NCBI GenBank assembly: GCA_009767595.1
Contig: VSDK01027192.1
Span: 263,669 to 327,668, forward strand
From: Symbiodinium kawagutii
Taxonomy: Eukaryota; Sar; Dinophyceae; Suessiales; Symbiodiniaceae
Reading direction: 5' to 3'
Length of the DNA stretch: 64,000 bases
Part shown: positions 32,000 through 44,099 of the stretch, piece after piece
Position numbering within the stretch: position 1 is the first letter of the stretch
How the letters are laid out: every line of letters starts with the position of its first letter
The notes under the pieces: generated by a model
Told to the model about the DNA's origin: nothing
The model's input: the letters and a program-made list of their open reading frames with translations, nothing else
Database searches by the model: none
Program-made: the position numbers and the translations under genes

Positions 32000-33090
32000 T
32001 GCACCGCTGCACCGCTGAGCCTCCATCTTAACTCCTGGTCCAAGCACCTCGAGGAACAGTGCCAGGTCACCAACTGCCTTGGACGGCCGAGCAGTTTGCC
32101 ATGGTCAACTCTGTGGTTTGTGTTTCAGTTGGAACTTTCAGACCTGAGGAACCGAGTCATACCTAAGCTTGGGATGGCTGAGGCTTGTCAGTAGCCTTGT
32201 GTAGGCGTTAGCTTAGGCTAGACTGACATAAACTAGACTAGAGCTTGAATAGGTTGATAGACATGGCGGTCGGCAGGCACCAAGGTAAGAGAGCGAGAGA
32301 GGGAGAGACCAGAAGAACATACGCATGTATACATACATAAGTAAAATATTTGTATACATTGTGTGTGTGTGTGCGTGTGCGTACGTGAGCGCATATGTAG
32401 AAACAGTACCTGTGGTGACATGTGAAAATCAACTTGCAAATACTCTCAACAAGTTATGAAAAGCAACAAACGTGCACACTCCAACTTGACAAAATTGTCA
32501 CACGTAGTGTCCAGTCAAAATGGAACGCGACCTCAAAAATGACACCACGAAACAAGAAATACCACGGAGAAACAAAACGACCCCGACGGCAGCAAAGAAT
32601 TAGAAATGAAGGGCCATCATCAATAATCATGAAGCTGATGTGTTTGAATCAACTCCCCACCTGGACTTGCTTACAAACATTAAGCAGAATGCTGTCTGAA
32701 TGCAATTGAAATGGCTGTCAAGCAAGTTGTGGGTTAGCTGGATCGAATCTGGCTTCAGAATGGTGCAGAGGATCACAGCCCACTCCAACGCACAGCTTTG
32801 TTGCCTGGATTTGGGAGTGCTCACTGTCTCTGTTCCCAAGTTTCAGGGTAACGTCAAAGATGACACACAATACGACGTAATGAAGAAGCACGACGAGGAG
32901 AAATGTTCGATCTATCCTTATCCATCTATTTGTTCTTTCCTCGCCGTCTCCAGGAGTTCAGCAAAGCCGAAGGCGAGTGAGGTACAACTCTGTAAAACAG
33001 AAAGGGGGCGTCAGCAACTGAGCTGATGCACCAGTCGCTTCACTCCTCTCTATTTACATCTATTTACTGCAATCCATGTCGCACACATCT
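32000..33090. other. No clear gene
   Basis: A TG/CG repeat at 32358-32392 and short frames only. Nothing recognised. Confidence 0.5.
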
Positions 33091-33291
33091 CATATCACGA
33101 CGCAAACCAAACGCGTAAAGTTTGACAGATAGACATATACAAACGATACCACAAGAAACGCTCAAGTTTGCATGTATAGACTATAGTATAGACAACATGG
33201 AATATGCATTGTGTAATCGTATGGGTGTGTATGCATATCTCTACCTGTCTAGAGGCATCTGTGAGTAGGTGCCCCCACATCTGCACTTGGC

Positions 33292-33828
33292 TTGGGCGTT
33301 GCTGGCACCGAGGCGTTGGGCCGCATGCCTCGCATGAAAGGAACTTCGCAGAACCTGTGGCTGCTCTGGCTGCTGCGGGCTGCTGCGGCCTGGCCTGAAA
33401 AACCCGGACGCTCTCTCCGCTCGCCTCAGGTGCTGGGCAGTGCCGGCACGGCACGCGTGGAGCACTGGGAGCCAGACTGGGGGACGCAGCTAGCGGAGAT
33501 GGCCGTGCCGTCCGTTGCATTCGATCACCTACAGGTGGAACAAATGAAAGCTTCCAGGCCCCAAACTTCATTATCTTTGTTGCACTCCGTGGTCTTCCAT
33601 GCCTGGTGGACATATGTCAGGTGCAGGAAGATCAACACCCTGCACCCCACATGGCAAGTAAGAGACTGCCAGTGGCTGAGGGAAATCTGCGAGGACTTTG
33701 CCAAAAAAAAGAGGGCAAATGAGCAAGAGCAGGCAGGCATTTCTCAAAGAGCTCCCTCCGGGACTCACATCCATCAGTTGCACATGCTGAATGTCAGACA
33801 AGATTCAATCAGTGCAGGCGCAAAATAA
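33292..33828 (+). CDS. Open frame of 178 codons, strand ambiguous
   Basis: The plus frame includes LLHSVVFHAWWTYVRCRKIN and LREICEDFAKKKRANEQEQA, with a CAA|GTAAGAG donor-like site near 33657. The minus strand is open for 170 codons over 33095-33613 and has a CTCTTTTTTTTTGGCAAAG acceptor-like site near 33698. One strand is probably coding; I cannot decide which. Confidence 0.35.
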   Translation: MGVAGTEALGRMPRMKGTSQNLWLLWLLRAAAAWPEKPGRSLRSPQVLGSAGTARVEHWEPDWGTQLAEMAVPSVAFDHLQVEQMKASRPQTSLSLLHSVVFHAWWTYVRCRKINTLHPTWQVRDCQWLREICEDFAKKKRANEQEQAGISQRAPSGTHIHQLHMLNVRQDSISAGAK

Positions 33829-34480
33829 AAAGAAAAAACACAAAAAACGAGAAAATTGAAGGAAACTACATTACAGCATGCATGGGCAAGTCCACAAACG
33901 AAATTGCACAGGGAAAGGACAAGCAAAGGAACATGAACAACCATCCAAAGACAAAAATATGCTCTACAATCCCTGCCACAATCGTCAATACCAGAGGCCA
34001 AACAACACAACGGATCTCAAAAAACCAAGCCCAGAAGACCGCAGAAGGAATAGAAAACAATAAAAACCAGAAAGTAAATGAAAGCGATGAAAGTTGCTGC
34101 TTAACTGAAAGCTTTCAGAAACGGAAACGAGGAAAGCAGGACGTCAACATCAGGAAATCCATGCGCCGCTTCTCGGTGCAACTGAGGTCCTACCAAGGCT
34201 CCACCTGATGCTCTGCTAGTTGAGCTGACGTAACATCGTTTGGCGTCCGGAAAGGACAGCCGAGACAACGAAACCCCTGGGAGAGCCCAGAAACCATATG
34301 AAACGTCATGAAACCACTCAGTGGATTAGAAAAAAATAAGAAACCACTGAAGCCAAGAGCAAAAAACGGAAAAAACGACAAGCCAATAAACTAGAACAAC
34401 ATGAAACCAGGAAGCAAGGAAACTATGAGTAAACCAGAAAACCAAAAATACCAGAGACTAGGAACCCAAAATAACCCAAA
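33826..34480. repeat. A-rich low-complexity DNA
   Basis: AAAACCAG/AAACCACTGA-like words throughout. The complementary strand resembles a decayed TTTGGTTT array. No gene. Confidence 0.55.
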
Positions 34481-34491
34481 TCCTTCTGATG

Positions 34492-35480
34492 TCAGAGCCA
34501 AATGCAAATTCGTGCATTTTCTAGGTGCATTTGACCCCCCCGTAAGAACTCCAGCATCTCGGTGACACACGACTCAAAAGCTAACAGTCTGCCACCTCCA
34601 GGCACGAATGGGAGAGGTCGAATCGAAATTGGATAAATTCCACCTCCAGGGACAATGGCGCTGGTCACATCGAGGAAAGTGACTGGCCCAACAACTCTTG
34701 GGACAAAAAACCACCACGGCCTCTGATTTGCAGTTCGCAGGCCCAAAACGTGTGAGAGTAACCTGGCAGGGTTGTTGTTGGGATCGCCCTGAAACAGCCA
34801 CAAGTTTCAAGCCAAGCGACCAGGTCGCCATGCTGCAAAGGAGCATGATCACCACGGCCCTGTGCAAGTGAGTGGAGAAAGCTTGGAAAGATCCAGGAAT
34901 CCAAATGTCACAAAATGTATCTCCAAATGTATCTCCAAAATTCTCCAAACGTCCCATCTTCGAATCACGCAATGACATCGACATGTGACGTGCCATGCAT
35001 TGCCACACCCGGGCGGCCTGTAACAACTGGTCGTTGAGTCTGGTGCCGTTGCCGCTGCAGTTCTTCAGAACGAAGCGACGGAGCCCTGTGGATTCGAGGC
35101 CATGAAGTCCACAAATGGTTTTCTGGTTGGTGGTTTCAACCCCCATGAAAAATATTAGTCCAACAACCATGATTACTAGGGAAAATAAAAAATGCTCAAA
35201 ACCACCAACCAGTTTTGAATCAAGCAATACACAAGCAGCTGCTTCAAAGACACGTTTTTGAAGGCAAGCACAAGCACCACAAATGGCAGCAAAAACAGCG
35301 ATTGAAAAAGAGGATGAAGAAGAAAAATTGTTTCCAAGCGCATTTCAAAAATTGGCGTTGGCCTTTCGCTGCTGGACTGCTGTCAATCCAAATCTGGGCG
35401 TCCAACGGGGACATGATTGACATGACTCCCTCATGGGAAACTCTTGAGTCTACCTCTTGGAGAATACAAACCATGAAATA
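34492..35480 (-). CDS. Minus-strand exons, unrecognised protein
   Basis: Three coding-like segments: about 35458-35345 (EGVMSIMSPLDAQIWIDSSP), 35125-34950 (NQKTICGLHGLESTGLRRFV, then ARVWQCMARHMSMSLRDSKM) and 34792-34560 starting after CTGTTTCAG (GDPNNNPARLLSHVLGLRTA, VVGPVTFLDVTSAIVPGGGI). The last exon has a clear acceptor. A possible membrane stretch (SLVIMVVGLIFFMG) precedes the second. No domain recognised. Confidence 0.5.
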
Positions 35481-35559
35481 ACCATAAACTCGGCAGCGCC
35501 GCAGATTGTGAAATGCAATGCGCTGTGTCCACACACATGCGCTTGCATGTATGTCAACG

Positions 35560-35625
35560 TACCTGTAGATAAATATATATATATATATATGTATGTATTT
35601 ATTTATTTATCTATTTACACAAGTC
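35560..35625. repeat. (TA)n and TATTTATT microsatellite
   Basis: TA run then TATG/TTTA words. Confidence 0.9.
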
Positions 35626-35629
35626 TGTG

Positions 35630-37740
35630 AAGATATACCTAACATGTTTAAACAATATTCAACTTTGAATCCATCTGGATGCTTTCAACCATCTACAACG
35701 CGAATCTCAAAAACCTCACCTGATGAAGTCCAACCGCAATGCAAAATGCAGAAATCAGGCAAAGCTAGATAAATCAAGCCATGAGAATACGGAATTCACA
35801 ACACCGTGAAGCGCCTGAAAGTGTTCTCTGGAAATCGTCGACCGCCCAGAGACACTCTTGGCCACGAGCTCCTTGGTCAGCACAGTGAAGCGGTGCAGCT
35901 CACAGTGATGAGCTCACAGAAGCGGCCTCGAAGAGAGGCGTCTGAAAAGCACGGCCGACGCAAAGTGGCCCCTGGAGCGGGAGGCTTCCATCGATTCGTT
36001 GAATGATGTCACTGACACATGATCAACAGCTGAATCAGTTGAGGACATTAGTCGAATCATCACAGGATGCAAATTTTCCCTGACCGAAGGGCCGAGCCGT
36101 CAAATGTAGGGCATGCGCAAGCTAATATTGCTAAACTATAACGTTAGCTAGGAGGGGGGTGCCTACAAGTTGCAGAGTTGTCCCATCTTGGCCCATGCTA
36201 GCCCAGCATATCCCAAGATACTGACCATCTGCGCCCAAAATACCCCAAAATGGGTAAACTGGACGGCAAGATGGGCTTGTAAGAGGCCTGAAGTCGATAT
36301 CTGGAACAAGACCTGCTTAGATATCGACTTCATCGGTCCTTAAGTTGGCTGAACATTCTCCATGCGATCTTCGCCAGGCAGTGGCACAAATAATCTCGCC
36401 CGATATGACGAACCTATCAAATCAGGCCATGCAAACGACCCCGTACCAAAAGGCCTGCCTTTTGACTGGCCGCAGCCGAAATGTCCCCAAGACACTCCTG
36501 GAAAATGAACAGCGCAGGAATCAAAATGGCACCACTCTCAGAGCATGATGGATGTGATGATGCCAAATGAGCTTACCATCGTGGCAGCACCAGTCCTGAG
36601 CAGTGAGACCATGCACAATCCGTCGCTTCTCCATAGATATACTTTGAAGATCAGCACCTTCGCAAAGGACACTTTTTAGACAATGCCCCAAGTCATATCA
36701 AGTCATGCAACTTGGGGCCACAACGGCCACAACCCAGCCCTTGCGAGCAAGGCCTTGTGCACGAACACATTCCAAGGAAAAGAGCTCCATGGCAAGGGCT
36801 TCGTTGTGAACCTGACAGCTGTGAAGACCAGGCACCCAACGACAACCGCCTCCGGAGCGGCACTTTAGACCCTGACCCCAGCCCTGACCCCCAGCCCTTC
36901 ACCGGAACCTATGACGAGAAACCAGGGTTGGTTTCTAAGTCCAGCTGTTGGGATGTTCATCTCTGGCTATGGCCAAACCATTCCCTATGAATCAATATCA
37001 AAAGAGCATGGATATACAAAATGGAAAATATTTAATATTGCGTAATGTTTTGTTTAATGCTCCCATTGATCATGATTACCGATTGTACCTTTCCAAGATT
37101 GACCATGATATATGTCACAATGTACATGGACCATCGTTGAGAGGTGGATTTTCAAAGCATTTCGTTGATCCCCCGAGCCTCACGGCCCGGGCTCAGGGGC
37201 ACAGCAGATGCAGCAGGCGCCAAGTGGGGTAACTCTGCAACCTTGAGCTCCCATGGATCAATGGTGTCATGGGCTACTGGTTGATGCCGGAGTCAAAAAT
37301 CGTGAAGAGATGTCAAAAATGCTTTAAATTGGCTAGTTTAATGCCACTAAAAATGATGAATGCAGTGGTTGCAATGGCCAACGAATTGCCTGTTGGAGGT
37401 GATGCATGAAAATGGTTTTAATATAAGCATGGCCGCTTACAAAAATTCCGACCCGAAAAAGAAAAAAGGCATCATAAAAAACGACATCAATTATAATATA
37501 ATAAGTGCTAAATGGAATTAATAATGGCTTCATATTGATCGAGATGTGCTTCTGACAGATGAATGTCTGACATTCGCAGCTACAAACCGAACAGGCGCGA
37601 GTTTTTAACTTGAGCCCCGATCCGACTTTGTAAATTTGTAAACCACCCTTTCGGCTCGAACCAGCGATGCATTGCAAAATGCAGACTCGCTGATTGTCAT
37701 AGATATGCCACCAACGACTTTGCGAAGCACCCAGACGGTT
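35630..37740. other. Weak frames only
   Basis: The best candidates are a plus frame at 36683-36868 (FQGKELHGKGFVVNLTAVKT) and a minus frame at 37741-37600 (LGASQSRWWHIYDNQRVCIL). Neither is recognised and both strands are open in places. The rest holds nothing I can support. Confidence 0.35.
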
Positions 37741-37742
37741 TC

Positions 37743-38099
37743 TCAAGGTTTGCTGGTGGATGTGGCAAGTCTGCTACTGCAACGGATGACTGAGTTCTGG
37801 AACAAGTCCATGACTTGAGCCGCTTGAGCCGACGCGTCTCTCCTGGCTGACGGCACGTACCTTGGTTGCCGAGCTCGGTTTTTGTTCCCATTGGGCCTTG
37901 GACGAATAAAACCGCTTGACTTTGTCTTGCCCACTTTACACCGCATGTTTTTGGCCAGTGATGCCAGTACCTCGAACTTTTCGGATTGACGGATCGATGA
38001 CTCTATTTTTCCAACTCGTTGGTCTGAGGAGCAAACGCCTTGGGGCGCAGGTTGATCCTTTGGAGCTGATTCGAGGGCTCGTAAGGTACGGACCTGCAC
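37743..38099 (-). CDS. Basic protein exon, unrecognised
   Basis: 119 codons open on minus without an early ATG: VRTLRALESAPKDQPAPQGV, RVGKIESSIRQSEKFEVLAS, GFIRPRPNGNKNRARQPRYV. Lys/Arg/Ser-rich. Likely an internal exon or part of an old mobile element. Confidence 0.4.
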   Translation of the reverse strand: MQVRTLRALESAPKDQPAPQGVCSSDQRVGKIESSIRQSEKFEVLASLAKNMRCKVGKTKSSGFIRPRPNGNKNRARQPRYVPSARRDASAQAAQVMDLFQNSVIRCSSRLATSTSKP

Positions 38100-38162
38100 A
38101 ACAAAGAAAATGGCGACAAATGAGGACCTTCATCAGCCCGCAGGAAGTAAGGCAAATTGACT

Positions 38163-38213
38163 ACTATTTCTAGTACGACTACGACGACGATGACTACGAC
38201 TACGACTACGACT

Positions 38214-38260
<47 letters not shown>

Positions 38261-38338
38261 GGTGATGATGATGATGATGATGATGATGGGGGTGGGGNNN
38301 NNNNNNNNNGACGACGACGACGACGACGACGAGGACGA

Positions 38339-38396
<58 letters not shown>

Positions 38397-38448
38397 GACG
38401 AGGAGGACGAGGAGGACGAGGACGAGGACGAGTACTACTACCACTGCT
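38163..38448. repeat. Triplet/hexamer repeat (GAC, GAT, GAGGAC) with gap
   Basis: ACG/GAC triplets, GAT triplets, an N gap (38298-38309), GAC triplets and then GAGGAC hexamers. All frames are homopolymeric or dipeptide repeats. The gap probably marks a collapse of the array. Confidence 0.97.
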
Positions 38449-38934
38449 GCCAGTGCTACTACTTATTCTTCTGATGCCACTACGGACGCCAGCATCGCTA
38501 CAATACAGAACCTTCTCACCATGCTGGTCTGGCATTCACAAGGTCCCAGGTTGTCTTTGAGTCCGAAGGCATCTGCGCACGGGCTGAGGAATAGTGGGAG
38601 AATTGGAACAGTCCAACATGCAGATACAGGTTCGGAAGCAGGTGTCTCATCTCATCACAGGCTGTCTTCCCCTCCAAAACTGACAGTGGAATAATGATGA
38701 ATATAGTATCAAAATGATGCTAAAATGCTGAAATTGATTCCAAACCATTTGCTGTGACCGTGCTTTTCCAACGGACTTCTTCCAACGGATTTCTGAGACT
38801 CCCCAACGACATCTGCAAAGCTCGGTCGGGCTTCCTTCGAGGTCTTGTGAGGAAAGCATCTCAAGTTGGTGGCTATGACTCCTTTTCACCTCGTCTAAAA
38901 GAGTTTTCACCTCTCACCTGCTTCATCTTCATCT

Positions 38935-39090
38935 CAAGATCTCTCAAGCTGAAGCGCCCAAGGTTTTGCTTCGGACATCCAGTCCTCCTGCATTCGCGTA
39001 CAGCTGAGCGCCAGCTCTGCGACTCCATGCGCCACTGGAGGAGGCCAAACAGCCTGGCGGTCCCAGAACTGGCCTTGCCCATTTCATGTA
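38935..39090 (-). CDS. Probable exon, unrecognised
   Basis: The minus frame reads GQFWDRQAVWPPPVAHGVAE then LALSCTRMQEDWMSEAKPWA and stops near 38945. Strongly protein-like. A different minus frame over the same DNA is also open (80 codons). Confidence 0.45.
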
Positions 39091-39304
39091 CAATTAGCCA
39101 TACAAAAACTGGCAAAAACTGACAAAAAGCTGTACAAATGGCTTCTTATTGGTCAGCTTTTCACGGTTTTTGTATGAAGTTGGATCTTGAAACGCTTTGA
39201 CCTTTCCTCAATTTGATGCTTGGTGAATTGCACACTGATTGCATCCGCTACAATCACCCAACCACAAGTCTTCCTCGATGCCTTGATGACTTGATAATAG
39301 TACC

Positions 39305-39574
39305 CTACTCCCTTTCATGGAAGCATTTTTGGCTGTACCGTATGGCGACCGTCCTAGCACTGAACAAAACCACCAAGTTTGAACACCCAACTGTCATCAA
39401 CTGTCCACTTCGGGTCCTGGGTCGGGTATGGATAGGCCAACTTTTCATCCGTTGTGGATTCCCCACTCTGATCCACTGCTGTGCCTTTCTGTCCAGAAGC
39501 TTCAGCACGCAGCTGAGGTCGCCGTTGATTTGCGAAGTGAGGTACTGAGGCCCACAGAAACGCCAGGGGGACAA
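39305..39574 (-). CDS. Possible exon, unrecognised
   Basis: The minus frame reads WRFCGPQYLTSQINGDLSCV then LKLLDRKAQQWIRVGNPQRM. No family recognised. Confidence 0.35.
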   Translation of the reverse strand: MSPWRFCGPQYLTSQINGDLSCVLKLLDRKAQQWIRVGNPQRMKSWPIHTRPRTRSGQLMTVGCSNLVVLFSARTVAIRYSQKCFHERE

Positions 39575-40325
39575 TGGCTGATGATGCTGAATGTGTGCCT
39601 AGTTGATGGGTACGGCTACGGTGTAATAATGGTTTTTGATGGTTTGTTGTGATTAGTTGACGCTCAACTATCTCTACGGTCAATTATCTCTCTCTCTCTC
39701 TCTATCCATCGCCTTTTTTGTGAGTTTAGCCGAGGCCTAAACTTTCTCATGGCAACTGCAACTCATGGTCATATAAGTAATGGTTCATGATGGGTGTGAG
39801 TCACTACCAACCATGCCAGGAAAAGGCCAGTGAACATCACAACAAAAGATAGTTTGGTCATCTATGGGACGTTCACCGGCAGTGCAGGGGCCCTTGACCC
39901 ACAGCCTCGAATGATGATCAATCATGATCAATGGACATGAATAATGATAGAGAGAATAAGCTATGATGCTGGTTGGTCGTAGGAAGAAGGGGTTTGGGAT
40001 TGGGAACTAATGGTCACCACAGTGTGTATTCAATGGTCCTCCAGTTGGCAACAAACCACTGCGTAGAAGCATCTGGAATGGTCACGACGGGGGCAGTTAA
40101 AGATGTTGAAGAGTGAAAGGATGTGAAAGGTACACTATCCATTTCAAGATTCTGAAAGGCACCACTGTATCCACTGAAAGGCACCCGCATCCTGCCAGCT
40201 GCCCAAGCTGCCTGGATTTGCCCCTGCCCTTCGCTCTTTCGGCTCATGTAGGCGGGCCTCGCAGCTGCCGAATCCGGACGACCCCTGGCGGCGCGGCACA
40301 GCACTGGGTTGCCGGACGGATGCAC

Positions 40326-40780
40326 CGTCAGCAGCTCCAAGAGCACCATCCCAAAGGAATACACCTCACCACAGCAGACAGCGAGAAACCCAGAGAGTCC
40401 TCACATGAAAACCTTTATGTATAAGTTTATAAATCTAGATGTTATGGCTATAAATTTGCATATAAACTAAAGTTAGATCTATTCAAAAATATATAAATGA
40501 GCAAAGTGCTCTCTACTCACAGTTCCATGCAGTTCCTCGCCCCATAAGACTCACATGTCCACGCTACTCGTTGTCGATCACAGATCCGCCTCAGAGCCTT
40601 CAGTCACCACTCCACGACGCACGTAGAGAGGACATGCGTAGCCCACCTGGAGGCCGTAGCCCAGGAGCACCACATCCAAACGGCAGGACCTTCTCCATGA
40701 AACGATAATATCCATCGAGCTGAAAAGGTACATAGATAGATTTTTCGGGTTTTAGGTTTAGGGTTTTGGAATGATAGGTG

Positions 40781-40862
<82 letters not shown>

Positions 40863-43800
40863 AAGATAAAAAGATAAAGATATAGAAAGATAAGATAAAA
40901 AGGAAAACAAAATGGATAGAAAGAAAGAAATATAGAAAGATCGATAGAAAAATGAAAGATAGAAAGATAGATAGATTATACAATATGGGTAGGTTGGGAG
41001 GTAGGTAGGTAGGTAAGTATGTAAGTAAGTAAGTAGGTAAGTAGGTAAGTAGGTAAGCAGGTAAGTAGGTAGTGTGAGCGTGTGTACGTGTATGTAATTC
41101 TGTGTGCATGTAAGATCATGTAAGTAAGTGTGCAGGTGTACGAAAATATGTCATGCTCATCATCGCTGCGTTGGACAAAAAGTTTCAAGTTTCCCAAAAC
41201 TGAACAGGCAACAGATCACCCAAGTGTTCCTTTGCCAGAGATGCCGGCTGCACACACCGACTGTTCCCAGCCAAATCTAAGGTTTCCGCAGTGCCAGACG
41301 CTCGGGCCACACGATGTGCTGCAGCATGAGACAAGCAGGCCAGGCCTGCAAAGCTTGCAGACTCTGGTTTGTCAAGCTTAACTCAAGCTCGGGCCTCATC
41401 AAGGTTCATAGTTCATGCTCTCCGTGTCTATCTATGTCAGTTCAAATATGTATATATATATATATTTCATTCATTTGTTCGATAACTTTTTGTATATATC
41501 TTTTTGTTGAAACATCTATCTATTCATAGATATATATTTAGATATTTTTATATGTTGATATTGATGTTTACATCTATTTATGTTCATACCTATATTTATA
41601 TTTAGAGAGAAAGGCAGAGAGAAAGAGAGAGAGAAAGAAATATATATATATATATGATACATGTATATACATGTACACATGTGTTCGTGTGTGTATCGCT
41701 CTCTCGAGGTGTGCCATCTAGATTCGTAACTCCAAAGGCTGCACCAGCCTTTGCCCTCTGAATCTCAGGTCCAGACCGAAGTCAGCCATTTTTGCGGTGC
41801 CATTTTTGTCCAGCAGAATGTTTGGACTCTTGATGTCCCGGTGAAACACCTCGTTTCAAACTCACTGCAACGAGCACTGGACCCGGCCACTCCGGCTCAG
41901 TTTCAATCTCACCTACTTCCATGTGTGCTTGTCACACGTACAGTGGACGAGGCCCAAACTTTGGGTGAAGAGTGATGAAGGTGAGAGAGGCCGCAAGCAG
42001 CATCTAAAGCAACACCAACCTCACGGCCCCAACTTGGCAACGAAGCAACTGCTGAGACTCGACTCAGATCGTGGCCCTGTCTTGCCAGGCGAATGGGACG
42101 TTTTCATGACTACTCCGCTGCAGCCTGCGCACACGTCGCACACAAGCCCCCTAAAATCATGAATTCAACTCGGCTCAAGCTACGATCCTGAAAAAAGGTA
42201 GGAATCCACCGTGAAAAAGCTCAAAACAAATTCATACAAATCAGTTCTAAAAGTGAAGACAAATGAATATCAATTCATATACATATATACACAAATTAAA
42301 TATATATATATAGATAGATAGATCAAATTAGAGTTCATTACAGCTACCAACTCAGCAGGTTGACTTCAGTTGCAACCCGTGACTTTTCGCCCTGATCGGC
42401 CATCAGTGTTCAGCCAAAGTGACAACCTGCTAACGACAGCAAGTGTGACCCACCGCTCCTCCTATGCACATCACCTCCTGCCAGCATCTCATACACCAGG
42501 AGCCGCTGAGGCCCATTACGTGCAAAGCCTAAGCCACCATCTTGTTCCACGTGAGTACACGATGTTACTTCCACCAGCACAATTAAGACTGCGGCCCATC
42601 AAAATCACAAGATTGGGATGTCGAAACTTGCTAAGGACCTGCAGTCGTTGATTGCAAGCCTGAAAACTGAAAAGGTACAGTTTGGGCCCCTGTTGAAAAT
42701 GTACAAGACTATTGTTGATTGCTTTCATAGCTTTCATAACGCCGATCAGCATGTTACAGGGCACATTTGCAAAGGTGGCATGCTTTTCAAATGAGAATAC
42801 CGTGCAGTGTCATTCCTCTTCCCTCCTTGTCCTCCTTCCTGTCTTTGATAGTGAGTGGCTGTGCCTTGACTTCCTCTTCAAAGCCAGCTTCACTTGGCAC
42901 TTCCAGCACCTGCAGGGTACTCGTGCAAATTGCAACGGGGAAAAGAAAACAAATTTCCAAACTGTTGTTGGCATACAAATTGATCCAAGAAACACTGAAA
43001 CCAAAAAAGAAAGAAACTCTTCTGCAAATACTGGCAGCCCAGTGATTGATACGAAGATGGCGGCAGAAAAAAAGAAAAAGCAATCAACATTGTGGGAACG
43101 ACAAGTGACGTGCGGAGGTCAAATCCAATTTCTCTCTCTCTCCGCAAATGTTATATATGTGCATGCATACGCCAGCTTCGTTTGTCACTAGGTCCTTGGG
43201 CCTGCAAACACTGTGTTCTTTCAGTCATGCTTGGGTTGGGTCTGCGTGATCATTCCAAACACTGTGCCCGCAGTACGAAAAAGCTGGCATACATTGTCTG
43301 TACGGCGTTCTGGTCTGCAGACAAAGTCCATGGCCAGCATTCGCTGTCAAATTTGACCCCGGGTGCACTATGCAAAATCCGAAGCTGGTGCAATCAAAGC
43401 ATACCGGCGCAAAGCCCAAGCCCAACCTTCACAGCCACTTCAGTTCCCTCCTGGGCTCAAGTCACATAGAAGATTCTGCACTCCTTGGCCGTGCCTAGGC
43501 AATGCTCTCCTTGAGAACGCCTTTGAACACGCCACCTAGGCTCTCCAGGGATCCAGGAAAGCAAATCGTTTCGTACTATTGGAATTGTGGACCTTTCGTA
43601 TTCAAAGCCACTTTCCGATTTCAAGACTTCAAGCATCTTGAAGCCATCCAAATGTGGCTTACCTTGACCGGTACAAATATGTAAGCTTCATACCATAGGA
43701 TCCAGAACCTTAGCCAAACTGCCACAAAACGGGAGCAACCGTGCCATAAAGACTTTAGATTTTCATCACGGTGTGCCGAACATCTGCATCTTAAAAGGTC

Positions 43801-43910
43801 GCAGTGGGCCTTTGTCTGAGACAAGTCACCAAGTTTGACGGCACTATCGAAGTTGCTGGTTGCCTCCGTGGGAGTCAAAACAAACACCCGAGATCTTACA
43901 AGAGAACCTT
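40326..43910 (-). CDS. Receptor-like/Pelle-type protein kinase, about ten small exons
   Basis: Kinase subdomains appear in order on the minus strand: about 43910-43826 (TPTEATSNFDSAVKLGD, like the leader before the P-loop in plant RLKs), about 43545-43505 (GGVFKGVLKE, P-loop side), 42909-42865 (VLEVPSEAGFEEEVK, GC donor), 42638-42545 (VLSKFRHPNLVILMG, subdomain IV), 42505-42468 (RLLVYEMLAGGD, V), about 42120-42068 (FAWQDRATI), 42019-41960 (VGVALDAACGLSHLHHSSPK, VIa), 41849-41772 (VFHRDIKSPNILLDKNG then KMADFGL, VIb-VII), 40364-40326 (VYSFGMVLLELLT, IX). The joins 41960|41849 and 42865|42638 are phase 0. HRD Asp, Asn and DFG are intact; the VAxK lysine exon and the APE exon were not firmly located (a candidate activation-loop piece, AHRVARASGTAE, is near 41320). 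It should phosphorylate Ser/Thr. I saw no receptor ectodomain. Confidence 0.85.
40740..41075. repeat. (GATA)n, (GATAGAAA)n and (GTAG/GTAA)n in a kinase intron
   Basis: GGTTTTAGGTTTAGGGTTTT (40748-40768, telomere-like), GATA units (40782-40862), degenerate GATAGAAA (to about 40975) and GTAGGTAA/GTAAGTAG (40988-41068). Confidence 0.93.
41440..41700. repeat. AT-rich and AGAGAA microsatellites in a kinase intron
   Basis: TA runs (41448-41464, 41640-41655), an AGAGAGAAAG tract (41605-41640) and CATGTACA words. Confidence 0.85.
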
Positions 43911-44099
43911 TCCGTTGTCCCCACCTGTTTGAGCTCCTCGTAAGTATACTCAAGGCTGATGTCATTGAGACTTCTATCCTTGGAAAAGGGGCTGGGGAAC
44001 TGCTACAAGCACTTAGATGCCAACCAAACAGCCTGACCAAAATATCTTCATCTGGATCTGAGCTTCACACAACTCAAATACATACTTGACTTTTTACAT

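Noticed and set aside
38133..38535. Poly-Asp/Glu, poly-Thr, poly-Val/Leu and poly-Arg/Pro frames
   Set aside because: Triplet and hexamer repeat around an N gap.
40600..41109. 169-codon minus frame of Ser/Ile/Tyr/Leu repeats
   Set aside because: GATA and GTAA repeats inside a kinase intron.
41751..42162. Plus-strand frames over 41751-42162
   Set aside because: Shadows of kinase exons that carry HRD, DFG and LHH motifs on the minus strand.
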